Positions 35,233 through 43,432 of a stretch of 64,000 nt of DNA are shown here, in pieces. Under the pieces are notes generated by a model. The model did not search any database, was not told where the DNA came from, and saw only the letters and a program-made list of their open reading frames with translations. Made by a program: the position numbers and the translations under genes. Position 1 is the first letter of the stretch. Every line of letters starts with the position of its first letter. The stretch comes from Gemmobacter sp. (GTDB lineage: Bacteria > Pseudomonadota > Alphaproteobacteria > Rhodobacterales > Rhodobacteraceae): contig NZ_JAUCBS010000002.1 in assembly GCF_034676705.1 (NCBI RefSeq), positions 444,001 to 508,000 on the forward strand. Direction: 5' to 3'.

Positions 35233-36029
35233 AAGTCTTCATCTCTGCCGATATCGAAGGCACCGCCGGGATTGCCACCTGGTCCGAGGCCGACCGCGAC
35301 CATGCCGATTACCCCCAGTTCCGCGACCTGATGACGGCCGAGGTCGTGGCCGCCTGCGAAGGGGCGCGGGCGGCCGGCGCAACCGAGGTGGTGGTGAAGG
35401 ATGCCCATGACAGCGGCCGCAACCTGATGATCGGGCGGTTGCCCGATTATGTGCGCGTCATCCGCAACTGGTCGGGCCACCCGGAATCGATGATGTTCGG
35501 CCTGGGGTCGGATTTTGCCGCCGCCATCTACACCGGCTATCATTCCAAGGCAGGAACCGAGACGAACCCGCTGGCCCATACCTCGACCCTGCGCATCTCG
35601 CGGCTGATCCTGAATGGCGAGGTGGCATCGGAATTCACCGTCAACGCACTGAGCGCGGCGCGGCATGGGGTGCCGTCGGCGTTTATCGCCGGCGATGCCG
35701 GGATCTGCGCCGATGCGCGCGCGATGGTGCCGGGTATCGGCACGGTGGAAACGCTGGAAGGCTTCGGGCCCGCCACCATATCGCTGTCGCCGGCCCGGGC
35801 GCAGGCGGCAATCCGGCAGGGGGTCGAGGCGGCCTTGCGCGGCGATCTGTCGGGGCGGTTGCCCAAGCGGGCCGACCACTATGAGGTGGTGGTGGAATAT
35901 GTGAACCCGGTCGATGCCTATCGCGCCAGCTGGTATCCCGGCGCGCGCAAGCACGGGCCGCGCGCCGTGGCCTTCGAGGCGGCGGAGTTCTTCGAGATCC
36001 AGCGCGCCCTGCGGTTCATGAACAGCTAA
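35229..36029 (+). CDS. M55 family D-aminopeptidase (DppA-like)
   Basis: This 266-residue zinc peptidase of the DppA family removes D-residues (D-Ala, D-Ser) from short peptides. Metal ligands are Asp8 and Glu10 in SADIEG, His60 in KDAHDSG, His105 in YTGYHSKAGT and Glu135 in VASEF. His117 in HTST matches the catalytic His. No signal peptide is present, so it acts on peptides after import, which fits the oligopeptide ABC importer encoded at 39-44 kb. It ends 7 bases from the convergent LysR gene with no visible terminator. Confidence 0.92.
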   Translation: MKVFISADIEGTAGIATWSEADRDHADYPQFRDLMTAEVVAACEGARAAGATEVVVKDAHDSGRNLMIGRLPDYVRVIRNWSGHPESMMFGLGSDFAAAIYTGYHSKAGTETNPLAHTSTLRISRLILNGEVASEFTVNALSAARHGVPSAFIAGDAGICADARAMVPGIGTVETLEGFGPATISLSPARAQAAIRQGVEAALRGDLSGRLPKRADHYEVVVEYVNPVDAYRASWYPGARKHGPRAVAFEAAEFFEIQRALRFMNS

Positions 36030-36036
36030 GGCCGCA

Positions 36037-36996
36037 TCAGGCCCCCAGCGGCGCCCGCGCCATGGCGCCGCGGGCCAGAACATCGGCCGCCGCCTGCCAC
36101 AGTCCTTCGACCGCGCGGCTCTGGCTTTCGCGGTGGCGATACAGGCGCACCTCCAGATCCATCGTCCAGGCCTCGTCCAGGGTGGCGCGCACAAGGCGGC
36201 CGGCGGCCAGATCGGCTTGAACCAGGCTTTCGGGCAGCCAGCACAGCCCGTTGCCCGCCAGCGTCAGCATCATCAGCCCGGCGCTGATGGTGTTTTCATG
36301 CACCGTACGGCGGCGGAACGGCGGGTGGGTGGCGAACAGCCGCCCCAGCGCCACCCCGAAGAACGAGGTGAACCCATAGCTGAGGAACGGCACCGTCAGC
36401 TTGCCGTTGACCGCCCGGTCCAGCAGCCCCGCCCCCCGGTGCAGCGCGCCAGCCACGCGGATTTCCGGCGCCACCACCGGCACCAGCCGGTCATGCCCGA
36501 TGGTCATGAAGGCAAAGCGCGTCTGTTCCAGATGGAACGGCACCTGATTATGGGCATAGGTCAGCAGAAAATCCGCCTCGCCCTCGACCAGGGCGGACAG
36601 ATTGGCCTCCAGCCCGCCGCGATCGGGGATGAAGGAGGTGCGCATGTCGGGCGCACTTGCCTCCAGCGCGCGCAGCCAGCGGGGAAAGAACGCCAGCGTC
36701 AGCGTATGCAGCGCGGCAAAGCGCACCAACCCGGCTTCGGCAATCGGTCGCAGGGTTTCGCGCGCGGCGTAAAAGGTGCGGATGGTTTCCTGCGCGACGG
36801 GCAGAAAGCTGCGGCCTGCCGGTGTCAGTTCGGCCGGCATCGTGGCCCGGCTGATCAGCGCAGCACCCAGCCAGGTTTCCAACTGCTTGATTCTGCGGCT
36901 GAAGGCCGGCTGGGTGACGTTGCGTACCTCGGCCGCGCGGGAAAAACTGGAATGTTCGGCCAGGGCAACGAAATCCTCGAGCCACTTGATTTCCAT
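36037..36996 (-). CDS. LysR-family transcriptional regulator
   Basis: This 319-residue LysR regulator has the helix-turn-helix at the N-terminus (LEDFVALAEHSSFSRAAEVRNVTQPAFSRRIKQLE) and an effector-binding domain after about residue 90. It is divergent from the amidohydrolase and oligopeptide importer genes across a 367-bp gap and convergent with the peptidase operon. It is a good candidate to control the peptide-uptake operon; the inducer is unknown. Confidence 0.9.
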   Translation of the reverse strand: MEIKWLEDFVALAEHSSFSRAAEVRNVTQPAFSRRIKQLETWLGAALISRATMPAELTPAGRSFLPVAQETIRTFYAARETLRPIAEAGLVRFAALHTLTLAFFPRWLRALEASAPDMRTSFIPDRGGLEANLSALVEGEADFLLTYAHNQVPFHLEQTRFAFMTIGHDRLVPVVAPEIRVAGALHRGAGLLDRAVNGKLTVPFLSYGFTSFFGVALGRLFATHPPFRRRTVHENTISAGLMMLTLAGNGLCWLPESLVQADLAAGRLVRATLDEAWTMDLEVRLYRHRESQSRAVEGLWQAAADVLARGAMARAPLGA

Positions 36997-37363
36997 TGTC
37001 CAGCCCTCCTTCGCCGGGACGCCGCTTGCCCGGCACCTTTACTGCAACAATCTGGAATCGCCGCCATATGCCATATTTGCATGATGACGTGTCAAAAGCG
37101 AATTGGCCATCGTCAACTTGGGCCGCCACGCTGCGGGCATAACAACAGGAAGCCGTCAAACAGGCTTCCGGGTCCAACGGACGGGAAGGGATGGTCAGGT
37201 TCGAAGGCTTTCGACCTTGTGCCGAAGGGGTGCGCGCGCCGCGCCGCAATCGGCCTCGCCACCGGCAGATCGGGCGGTGTGCGGCATATGCGACCACATC
37301 CGTTGACCAGCCGGTCCTGCAACCGCAGCCGGCCCCGCGACACCTGTTTTCGGAGGAACTTTC
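36997..37363. promoter_or_regulatory. Divergent intergenic region between LysR and amidohydrolase
   Basis: This 367-bp gap has no convincing gene. It contains a tandem GCCATATGCCATAT direct repeat at 37063-37076 in an AT-rich patch near the LysR start, a perfect 7-bp inverted repeat GGAAGCC/GGCTTCC at about 37149-37170, and the GGAGGA site at 37352-37357 for the amidohydrolase. It likely contains the LysR operator and both promoters. Confidence 0.5.
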
Positions 37364-38989
37364 TTGTCCATCAAGATCGAAGCCGACTGCATCCTGCTGA
37401 ACGGCCGCATCTGGCGCGGCCGGACCGACGGGGTCTGTCAGGCGCTTGCCATCTGGCAAGGCAAGGTCATCGCCAGCGGAACCGATGACGACATCCGCGC
37501 GCTGCAAGGCGCCAACACCCGGGTGATCGACCTGGAGGGGCGGTTCACCTGCCCCGGGCTGAACGACAATCACCTGCACCTGATCTCGACCGGGCTGGTG
37601 ATGGGCATGGTCAACGTCACGCCCGATGCGGTGCCGACGCTGGCCGCGATGAAAGCCGCCATCGCGGCGCGGGCGGCCGAGACGCCCAAGGGCGGCTGGG
37701 TGCTGGCGCGCGGCTATGATCAGGTCAAGCTGGATACCGGCGCCCATCCCACACGGGCGGATCTGGACGAGGCGGCCCCCGACCACCCGGTTCTGGTGAC
37801 GCGGGCCTGCGGGCATATCGCCATTGCCAATTCCAAAGCACTGGAGCTGGGCGGCGTGACCGAGGCGACGCCGGTGCCCGATGGCAGCGTCATCGGCATG
37901 GCGGGAAACCGGCTGAACGGCCTGCTGGCGGAAAACGCCATCGGGCTGGTGCGCCGCGCCATCCCCGAGGTGACCGAGGACCGGCTGATCGACGCCATCG
38001 AGGCGGGGGGCAAGCACCTGCTGGCCTATGGCATCACCAGCTGCATGGATGCGGCGGTGGGCCAGATCAGCGGGCTGGCCGAAATTCGCGCCTATGAGAT
38101 CGCCAAGCTGACCGGGCGCCTGCCCGTGCGGGTCTGGCTGACGCTGCTGGGCGATCCGGGCCGGTCCATCGTGGACGACTGCCACGCCATGGGCATGGTC
38201 ACCGGCACCGGCGACGACATGCTGCGCATGGGCGGGGTGAAGCTGTTCCTTGATGGCTCGGCTGGCGGGCGCACGGCGTGGGTCAGCAAGCCCTATCGCG
38301 ACGAACCCGGCAATCTGGGCGTGCAGATGCTGCCGACCGATCAGGTCGAGGCGCTGGTGCAGGATTTCCACGACAAGGGCTACCAGATGGCCTGTCATGC
38401 CATCGGCGATGCGGCCATCGAACAGATCATCACCGCCTATGAAAAGGCGCAGGCGAAAACGCCTGTGCATGACCGCCGGCATCGCATCGAGCATTGCGGC
38501 TTTCTGGCGCCCGACCACAACGACCGCATGCAGGCGGCGGGGATCTATCCGGCCGGGCAGCAGGCGTTCATCCACGACTTCGGCGACAGCTACATTGCCG
38601 TGATGGATGCCGAACGCGCCCTGCCTTCCTACCCGATCGCAACCTGGATGCGCATGGGAATGAAGCCATCCACCGGATCGGATTCGCCAGTCTGTTCGCC
38701 GAATCCCTACCCGAACTTCCATTCCATGGTGACACGCCAGACCTGGCGAGGCACGGTGATGGACGAGAACGAGCGTCTGACCCGCGAGGAAGCCTTGCAG
38801 GCCTTTACCGAATACGGCGCCTTTTCGCAGAATGCCGAAGCCGTCAAGGGCCGGCTGGTGCCCGGCCAGTGGGCCGACATCGCCGTCTTTGACAACGACC
38901 TGCTGGAGGCCCCGCTGGATACCATCAAGACCGGCACCCGCTGCGTGCTGACGCTGCTGGCAGGCCAGGTGGTTCACGACGCGCGATAA
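37364..38989 (+). CDS. YtcJ/NfdA-type metal-dependent amidohydrolase
   Basis: This 541-residue amidohydrolase-superfamily protein has the metal-binding HLH in LNDNHLHLIS, a lysine in MGGVKLFLDGSAGGRTAW, His in MACHAIGDAAIEQ and RIEHCGFL, and Asp in STGSDSPV. The family hydrolyses N-acyl, N-formyl or amide bonds of small molecules. The start is TTG at 37364, supported by a strong GGAGGA 6 bases upstream. It precedes the oligopeptide importer genes, so the substrate is probably a transported peptide or acylated amino acid. Confidence 0.87.
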   Translation: MSIKIEADCILLNGRIWRGRTDGVCQALAIWQGKVIASGTDDDIRALQGANTRVIDLEGRFTCPGLNDNHLHLISTGLVMGMVNVTPDAVPTLAAMKAAIAARAAETPKGGWVLARGYDQVKLDTGAHPTRADLDEAAPDHPVLVTRACGHIAIANSKALELGGVTEATPVPDGSVIGMAGNRLNGLLAENAIGLVRRAIPEVTEDRLIDAIEAGGKHLLAYGITSCMDAAVGQISGLAEIRAYEIAKLTGRLPVRVWLTLLGDPGRSIVDDCHAMGMVTGTGDDMLRMGGVKLFLDGSAGGRTAWVSKPYRDEPGNLGVQMLPTDQVEALVQDFHDKGYQMACHAIGDAAIEQIITAYEKAQAKTPVHDRRHRIEHCGFLAPDHNDRMQAAGIYPAGQQAFIHDFGDSYIAVMDAERALPSYPIATWMRMGMKPSTGSDSPVCSPNPYPNFHSMVTRQTWRGTVMDENERLTREEALQAFTEYGAFSQNAEAVKGRLVPGQWADIAVFDNDLLEAPLDTIKTGTRCVLTLLAGQVVHDAR

Positions 38990-38995
38990 ACCTTG

Positions 38996-39016
38996 CCGGG
39001 GCGGCCACCGCCCCGG
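38996..39016. promoter_or_regulatory. GC-rich hairpin between amidohydrolase and binding protein genes
   Basis: CCGGGGCGG and its perfect complement surround CCA, starting 7 bases after the amidohydrolase stop. It may terminate part of the upstream transcript or protect the following binding-protein mRNA. Confidence 0.55.
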
Positions 39017-39079
39017 TCCACCAGAATCACCGGGCACCGCAAGGGACATCGCGGGCCCACACCCAAAGGGAGAACGGGT

Positions 39080-40672
39080 ATGATGAAACGCCTTTCACTC
39101 GCCGCCTTGCTGAGCCTTGGCGTGGCTGGCGCCGCGCTGGCCCAGGAACCGCGCCATGGCGGCACGTTCAACTTTACCGCGCCCTACGGGTCCAGCTTCT
39201 CGACGCTGGACACCCAGGCAAGCCCGAACATCCAGGAACATTTCCTGACCTTTGCCATCCATCGCAGCCTGTATTCGTGGGATTCCATCGGCAACAAGCC
39301 GGTGCTGGAACTGGCCGACAAGGTGGATGTGTCGGACGATGGCCTGACCTATACCTACCACCTGAAAAAGAACGCGGTCTTTCACAACGACAAGCCGTTC
39401 ACCGCTGACGACATCATCTTCAGCTACAAGCGGATCGGCCTGGCGTCGAACGCGCTGCCGGGCGCCAGCTATCTGAACATCATCAAGGGTATGGCCGAAT
39501 ACGGCACCGGCGCCGCCAAGGAAATCGACGGTCTGAAAAAGATCGACGACCACACGCTGGCCATCACCCTGTCGGCCGCCGGCAACCCCGGCTACAACCT
39601 GATGGAGGCCACCACCTCGATCTATCCGTCGAACGTGGACGTGGCGCAGCAGGCGATCAAGCCGGTCGGTCTGGGCGCCTTCGTGTTCAAGGAACATGTC
39701 CCCGGTTCGCAGATCGTGGTCGAGAAGTTCGGCAAGTACTACGAGGAGGGCAAGCCCTACCTTGACCGGGTGAACATCATCGTCATGGCCGAAGGGTCGG
39801 CCCGCGACGTGGCCTTCCGCAACAAGGAAATCGACGCCTCGATCCTGGGTCCGGTGCAATATTCGGAATATCAGGCCGACCCGGCGCTGAAGGACCATAT
39901 CCTTGAAGTGGCGGAAACCTTTACCCGCAACATCGGCTTCAGCCAGACCCAGGTCGAGGCGTTCAAGGACAAGCGCGTCCGGCAGGCCGTGAACTATGCG
40001 ATCAACTCGGACCTGATCATCCAGAAGCTGGTCAAGAACAAGGCCGTGCGCGCGGTCAGCTGGCTGCCCGTCGGCTCGCCCGCGTTCGACGATGCGGCCA
40101 AGCCCTATCCCTATGACCCGGAAAAGGCCAAGGCCCTGCTGAAGGAAGCCGGCTACGAGAAAGGGTTCGAGTTCGAGGTGACCGCGACCCCGAACGAAAG
40201 CTGGGGGGTGCCGATCGTAGAAGCGATCCTGCCGATGCTGAAACAGGTCGGCATCACCGTGCGCCCGCGCCCCGTGGAATCGGCGGCGCTGGGGGGAACC
40301 GTATCCTCGGGTAACTTCCAGGCCTACATGTGGTCGAACCTGACCGGCCCCGACCCGCTGACCGTGATGCGCTGCTTCTGGTCCAAGACCGCACAGTCGG
40401 CCTGCAACTACACCAACTACTCGAACCCCGAGTATGACAAGATCTACGAGGCCGCCCGCGCCGAGAAGGATCCGGCCAAGCAGACCGAACTGCTCAAGCA
40501 GGCCAACAACTTCATCATGGAGGAAGCGCCGGTCTGGTTCTTCAACTACAACAAGGCCGTCATGGCCTATCAGCCCTGGGTGCATGGTCTGGTGCCGAAC
40601 GCCACCGAACTGGCGCTGCAACCCTATGACGAAGTCTGGATTGACGACACGGCGCCTGCGTCGCGTAAATGA
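39080..40672 (+). CDS. Oligopeptide/dipeptide ABC transporter substrate-binding protein (family 5)
   Basis: This 530-residue periplasmic binding protein of the DppA/OppA family has a Sec signal (KRLSLAALLSLGVAGAALA). The mature part contains VSDDGLTYTYHLKKNAVFHNDKPF and IAFRN-type segments (ARDVAFRNKEIDASIL) typical of family 5. The start is at the first of two ATGs (39080), with AAGGGAG 8 bases upstream. It is followed by two hairpins and then the permease genes. Substrate is probably a peptide or peptide-like compound, given the peptidases nearby. Confidence 0.92.
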   Translation: MMKRLSLAALLSLGVAGAALAQEPRHGGTFNFTAPYGSSFSTLDTQASPNIQEHFLTFAIHRSLYSWDSIGNKPVLELADKVDVSDDGLTYTYHLKKNAVFHNDKPFTADDIIFSYKRIGLASNALPGASYLNIIKGMAEYGTGAAKEIDGLKKIDDHTLAITLSAAGNPGYNLMEATTSIYPSNVDVAQQAIKPVGLGAFVFKEHVPGSQIVVEKFGKYYEEGKPYLDRVNIIVMAEGSARDVAFRNKEIDASILGPVQYSEYQADPALKDHILEVAETFTRNIGFSQTQVEAFKDKRVRQAVNYAINSDLIIQKLVKNKAVRAVSWLPVGSPAFDDAAKPYPYDPEKAKALLKEAGYEKGFEFEVTATPNESWGVPIVEAILPMLKQVGITVRPRPVESAALGGTVSSGNFQAYMWSNLTGPDPLTVMRCFWSKTAQSACNYTNYSNPEYDKIYEAARAEKDPAKQTELLKQANNFIMEEAPVWFFNYNKAVMAYQPWVHGLVPNATELALQPYDEVWIDDTAPASRK

Positions 40673-40679
40673 TCCGGAC

Positions 40680-40740
40680 GGCCGCGGGTGAGGGCTCGCG
40701 GCCACCCTTCGCCATCGCGCGGACCCGGCGGGTCCGCGCG
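40680..40740 (+). promoter_or_regulatory. Double hairpin between binding protein and permease genes
   Basis: Two consecutive perfect inverted repeats lie just after the binding-protein stop: GGCCGCG/CGCGGCC with a 10-base loop (40680-40703) and CGCGCGGACCC with its complement and a 3-base loop (40716-40740). No T run follows. They probably stabilise the binding-protein transcript and lower expression of the downstream membrane genes. Confidence 0.65.
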
Positions 40741-40769
40741 TTCCATGCGGCTGCAACCGGAAAGACCGA

Positions 40770-41705
40770 ATGCTTCGCTTTACCATCCGCCGGATCCTTC
40801 AGATCATTCCGACCGTCATTGTGGTGGCGCTGCTGATCTTCGTGATCTTCAGCGTCGTCCCCGGCAGTTTTGCGGCCAGCCTGTTTTCCGATGGCAAGAC
40901 CAACGCCGATCCTAAGCTGATCGCCCAGCTGAACGAACAGTTCGGATTGAACAAGCCCCTGCATGAACGGTTCTTCACCTATATGTGGGATCTGGCCCGG
41001 TTCGATCTGGGCACCAGCTTCCGCACCCGCCTGCCGGTGATCGACATGATCAACGACCGGATCTGGGCATCGCTGAAACTGGCCATCGCGGCCATGGTGT
41101 TCGCCATTGTCATCGGGGTGCCGCTGGGCTTCATGGCCGCGATGCGCCCCGGATCGGTGCTGGATACCGTGACGATGATCGGCGCCGTATCCGGCCTGTC
41201 GCTGCCGCAGTTCTGGCTGGGCCTGCTGATGATGATGCTGTTCGCGCTGCAACTGAACTGGCTGCCCAGTTTCGGTTATGGCGACGGGGCGTTCCGCAAC
41301 CTTGTCCTGCCGGCCATGGCGCTGGGGGTGACGCCGCTGGCGCTCTTGGCGCGCACCACCCGCGCGGGCGTGCTGGACGTGATGAACGCCGATTTCATCC
41401 GCACCGCCCATGCCAAGGGCATGAGCGAGCCGCAGGTGGTGCGCTGGCATGTCGCCCGCAACGCGCTGGTGCTGATCGTGACGACGGTAGGCCTGCAATT
41501 CGGGTCGCTGATCGGGCAGGCGGTGGTCATCGAAAAGCTGTTCGCCTGGCCCGGCATCGGGTCGCTGCTGGTGGACAGCGTGGCGATCCGCGACATTCCG
41601 GTGGTGCAGGGCACCATCCTGGTGATCGTGCTGTGGTTTCTGGTGATCAACACGGCGGTGGACCTGATCTATGCGGCTATCGACCCGCGCATCAAGCAGG
41701 GGTGA
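40770..41705 (+). CDS. Dipeptide/oligopeptide ABC permease (DppB/OppB family)
   Basis: This 311-residue membrane protein has about six hydrophobic helices. It starts LRFTIRRILQIIPTVIVVALLIF, typical of DppB, and carries the cytoplasmic EAA-like loop (HAKGMSEPQVVRWHVARNALVLIVT). GLQFGSLIGQAVVIEKLFAWPGIGSLLVDSVAIRD near the C-terminus is also characteristic. It forms the channel with the next gene product. Confidence 0.93.
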   Translation: MLRFTIRRILQIIPTVIVVALLIFVIFSVVPGSFAASLFSDGKTNADPKLIAQLNEQFGLNKPLHERFFTYMWDLARFDLGTSFRTRLPVIDMINDRIWASLKLAIAAMVFAIVIGVPLGFMAAMRPGSVLDTVTMIGAVSGLSLPQFWLGLLMMMLFALQLNWLPSFGYGDGAFRNLVLPAMALGVTPLALLARTTRAGVLDVMNADFIRTAHAKGMSEPQVVRWHVARNALVLIVTTVGLQFGSLIGQAVVIEKLFAWPGIGSLLVDSVAIRDIPVVQGTILVIVLWFLVINTAVDLIYAAIDPRIKQG

Positions 41706-41711
41706 GGCGGG

Positions 41712-42533
41712 ATGAAACTGGGATTCAACATCTATCTTGGCGGCTTCCTGACACTGCTGGTCATTCTGGGCGGCATCTTCGCCCCCTGGATTGCGCCCTA
41801 TGATCCGGTGCTGGACGCAAACCTGATGAACGCCGAACTGCCCCCCGACTGGGAATTCTGGTTCGGCACCGACGCGCAGGGGCGCGATGTCTACAGCCGT
41901 ATCCTGTATGGCGCGCAGATCTCGCTGACGGTGGGGGTCGTGTCGCAGCTGATCAACACCGTGATCGGCGTGGTGCTGGGCATGACCGCCGGCTACTGGG
42001 GCGGCTGGTGGGACGATTTCGTCAACGGCCTGACCAACGTGATGCTGGCCATCCCCTCGCTGGTCTTTGCGCTGGCCGTCATGGCGGTGCTGGGGCCGGG
42101 GCTGGTATCGCTGCTGATCGCGCTTGGCCTGACGAACTGGAGCTGGACCTGCCGCATCGCGCGGTCGTCCACCCTGTCGCTGAAATCGCAAGGGTATGTG
42201 CAGGCGGCGCAGACGCTGGGCTATTCCGACCTGCGCATCATGTTCACGCAGGTGCTGCCGAACATGATGGGTCCGATCCTGGTGATGGCCACGCTGGGCA
42301 TGGGCGGCGCCGTGCTGTCCGAGGCGGCGCTGTCCTTCCTGGGCCTGGGTATCCAGCCGCCGTTCCCGTCCTGGGGGTCGATGCTGACCGACGCGCGCGA
42401 GATGATCCGCGTTGCCCCTTGGGCCGCGATCTTCCCCGGGCTGGCAATCTTTCTGTCGGTGCTGGGGTTCAACCTGCTGGGTGACGGGCTGCGCGACAGT
42501 CTGGACCCCCATATGAGGACGCGCAAGGTATGA
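41712..42533 (+). CDS. Dipeptide/oligopeptide ABC permease (DppC/OppC family)
   Basis: This 273-residue permease has a single N-terminal anchor helix, the family motif HFGTDAQGRDVYSRILYGA-like (WFGTDAQGRDVYSRI), and the EAA loop KSQGYVQAAQTLGYSDLRIMF. GGAVLSEAALSFLGLGIQPPFPSWG is the conserved C-terminal segment. It begins 6 bases after the DppB-type gene and overlaps the ATPase gene by 4 bases. Confidence 0.93.
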   Translation: MKLGFNIYLGGFLTLLVILGGIFAPWIAPYDPVLDANLMNAELPPDWEFWFGTDAQGRDVYSRILYGAQISLTVGVVSQLINTVIGVVLGMTAGYWGGWWDDFVNGLTNVMLAIPSLVFALAVMAVLGPGLVSLLIALGLTNWSWTCRIARSSTLSLKSQGYVQAAQTLGYSDLRIMFTQVLPNMMGPILVMATLGMGGAVLSEAALSFLGLGIQPPFPSWGSMLTDAREMIRVAPWAAIFPGLAIFLSVLGFNLLGDGLRDSLDPHMRTRKV

Positions 42534-43432
42534 CCGCCCCGCTTCTCGATATCCGCAACCTGTCGCTGGGCGTGCCGCAGGGGCGCAACCTGTTCCCCAT
42601 CCTGCGGGACGTGTCGTTCCAGATCCTGCCGGGCGAGGCTTATGGACTGGTCGGCGAATCCGGCTCGGGCAAATCGGTCACCTCGCTGGCCACCATGGGG
42701 CTGCTGAAAAAGCCGCTGAAGGTGACGGGCGGGCAGATCCTGTTCCAGGGGCGCGACCTGCTGAAACTGGGCAAGCGCGACATGCGCAAGCTGCGCGGCA
42801 ACCGCATTGCGATGATCTTTCAGGAACCGATGACGGCGCTGAACCCGCTGTCCACCGTCGGCCGACAGATTGCCGAAATGTATGTGCTGCATCAGGGCAA
42901 AAGCTGGGACGAGGCCGGCAAGCTGGCCGTGGACGCGCTGGCATCGGTGCGGGTGCCCAACCCCGACCGGCGGGCGACCAACTATCCGCACCAGATGTCG
43001 GGCGGGCTGCGTCAGCGGGTGATGATCGCCATGGCGCTGGCCTGCAACCCCGACCTGCTGATTGCCGATGAACCCACCACCGCGCTGGACGTGACCGTTC
43101 AGGCCGAGGTGCTGAAGCTGATCCGCGAGCTTTGCGCCGAACGGGGCACGGCGGTGCTGCTGATCAGCCACGATCTGGGGGTGATTGCCGAAATGTGCCA
43201 GCGCGTCGGCGTGATGTATTCCGGCTGTCTGGTCGAGGAGAACGCGACGCGCGAGCTGTTCCTGAACCCGCAGCATACCTATACCAAGGGTCTGCTGGGC
43301 GCCCTGCCCCGGCTGGGCAGCCGGTTGCAGCATGGCCGGTCGCGGCTGGTCGACATCGACAGCATCATCCCCGACCGTTCGGTCCTGACCCAGACGCGCT
43401 TTATCGCGCCCCGGACCGAGGTGGCACAATGA
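42530..43432 (+). CDS. Oligopeptide ABC transporter ATPase (DppD/OppD family)
   Basis: This 300-residue ATPase has Walker A GESGSGKSV, Q-loop IFQEPMTALNP, a signature MSGGLRQRV (family-typical), Walker B LLIADEPTTALD and switch His in LLISHDLGV. The DppD-type C-terminal extension is short and lacks the usual Cys-rich iron-sulphur pattern seen in some members. It overlaps both neighbours by 4 bases. Confidence 0.93.
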   Translation: MTAPLLDIRNLSLGVPQGRNLFPILRDVSFQILPGEAYGLVGESGSGKSVTSLATMGLLKKPLKVTGGQILFQGRDLLKLGKRDMRKLRGNRIAMIFQEPMTALNPLSTVGRQIAEMYVLHQGKSWDEAGKLAVDALASVRVPNPDRRATNYPHQMSGGLRQRVMIAMALACNPDLLIADEPTTALDVTVQAEVLKLIRELCAERGTAVLLISHDLGVIAEMCQRVGVMYSGCLVEENATRELFLNPQHTYTKGLLGALPRLGSRLQHGRSRLVDIDSIIPDRSVLTQTRFIAPRTEVAQ

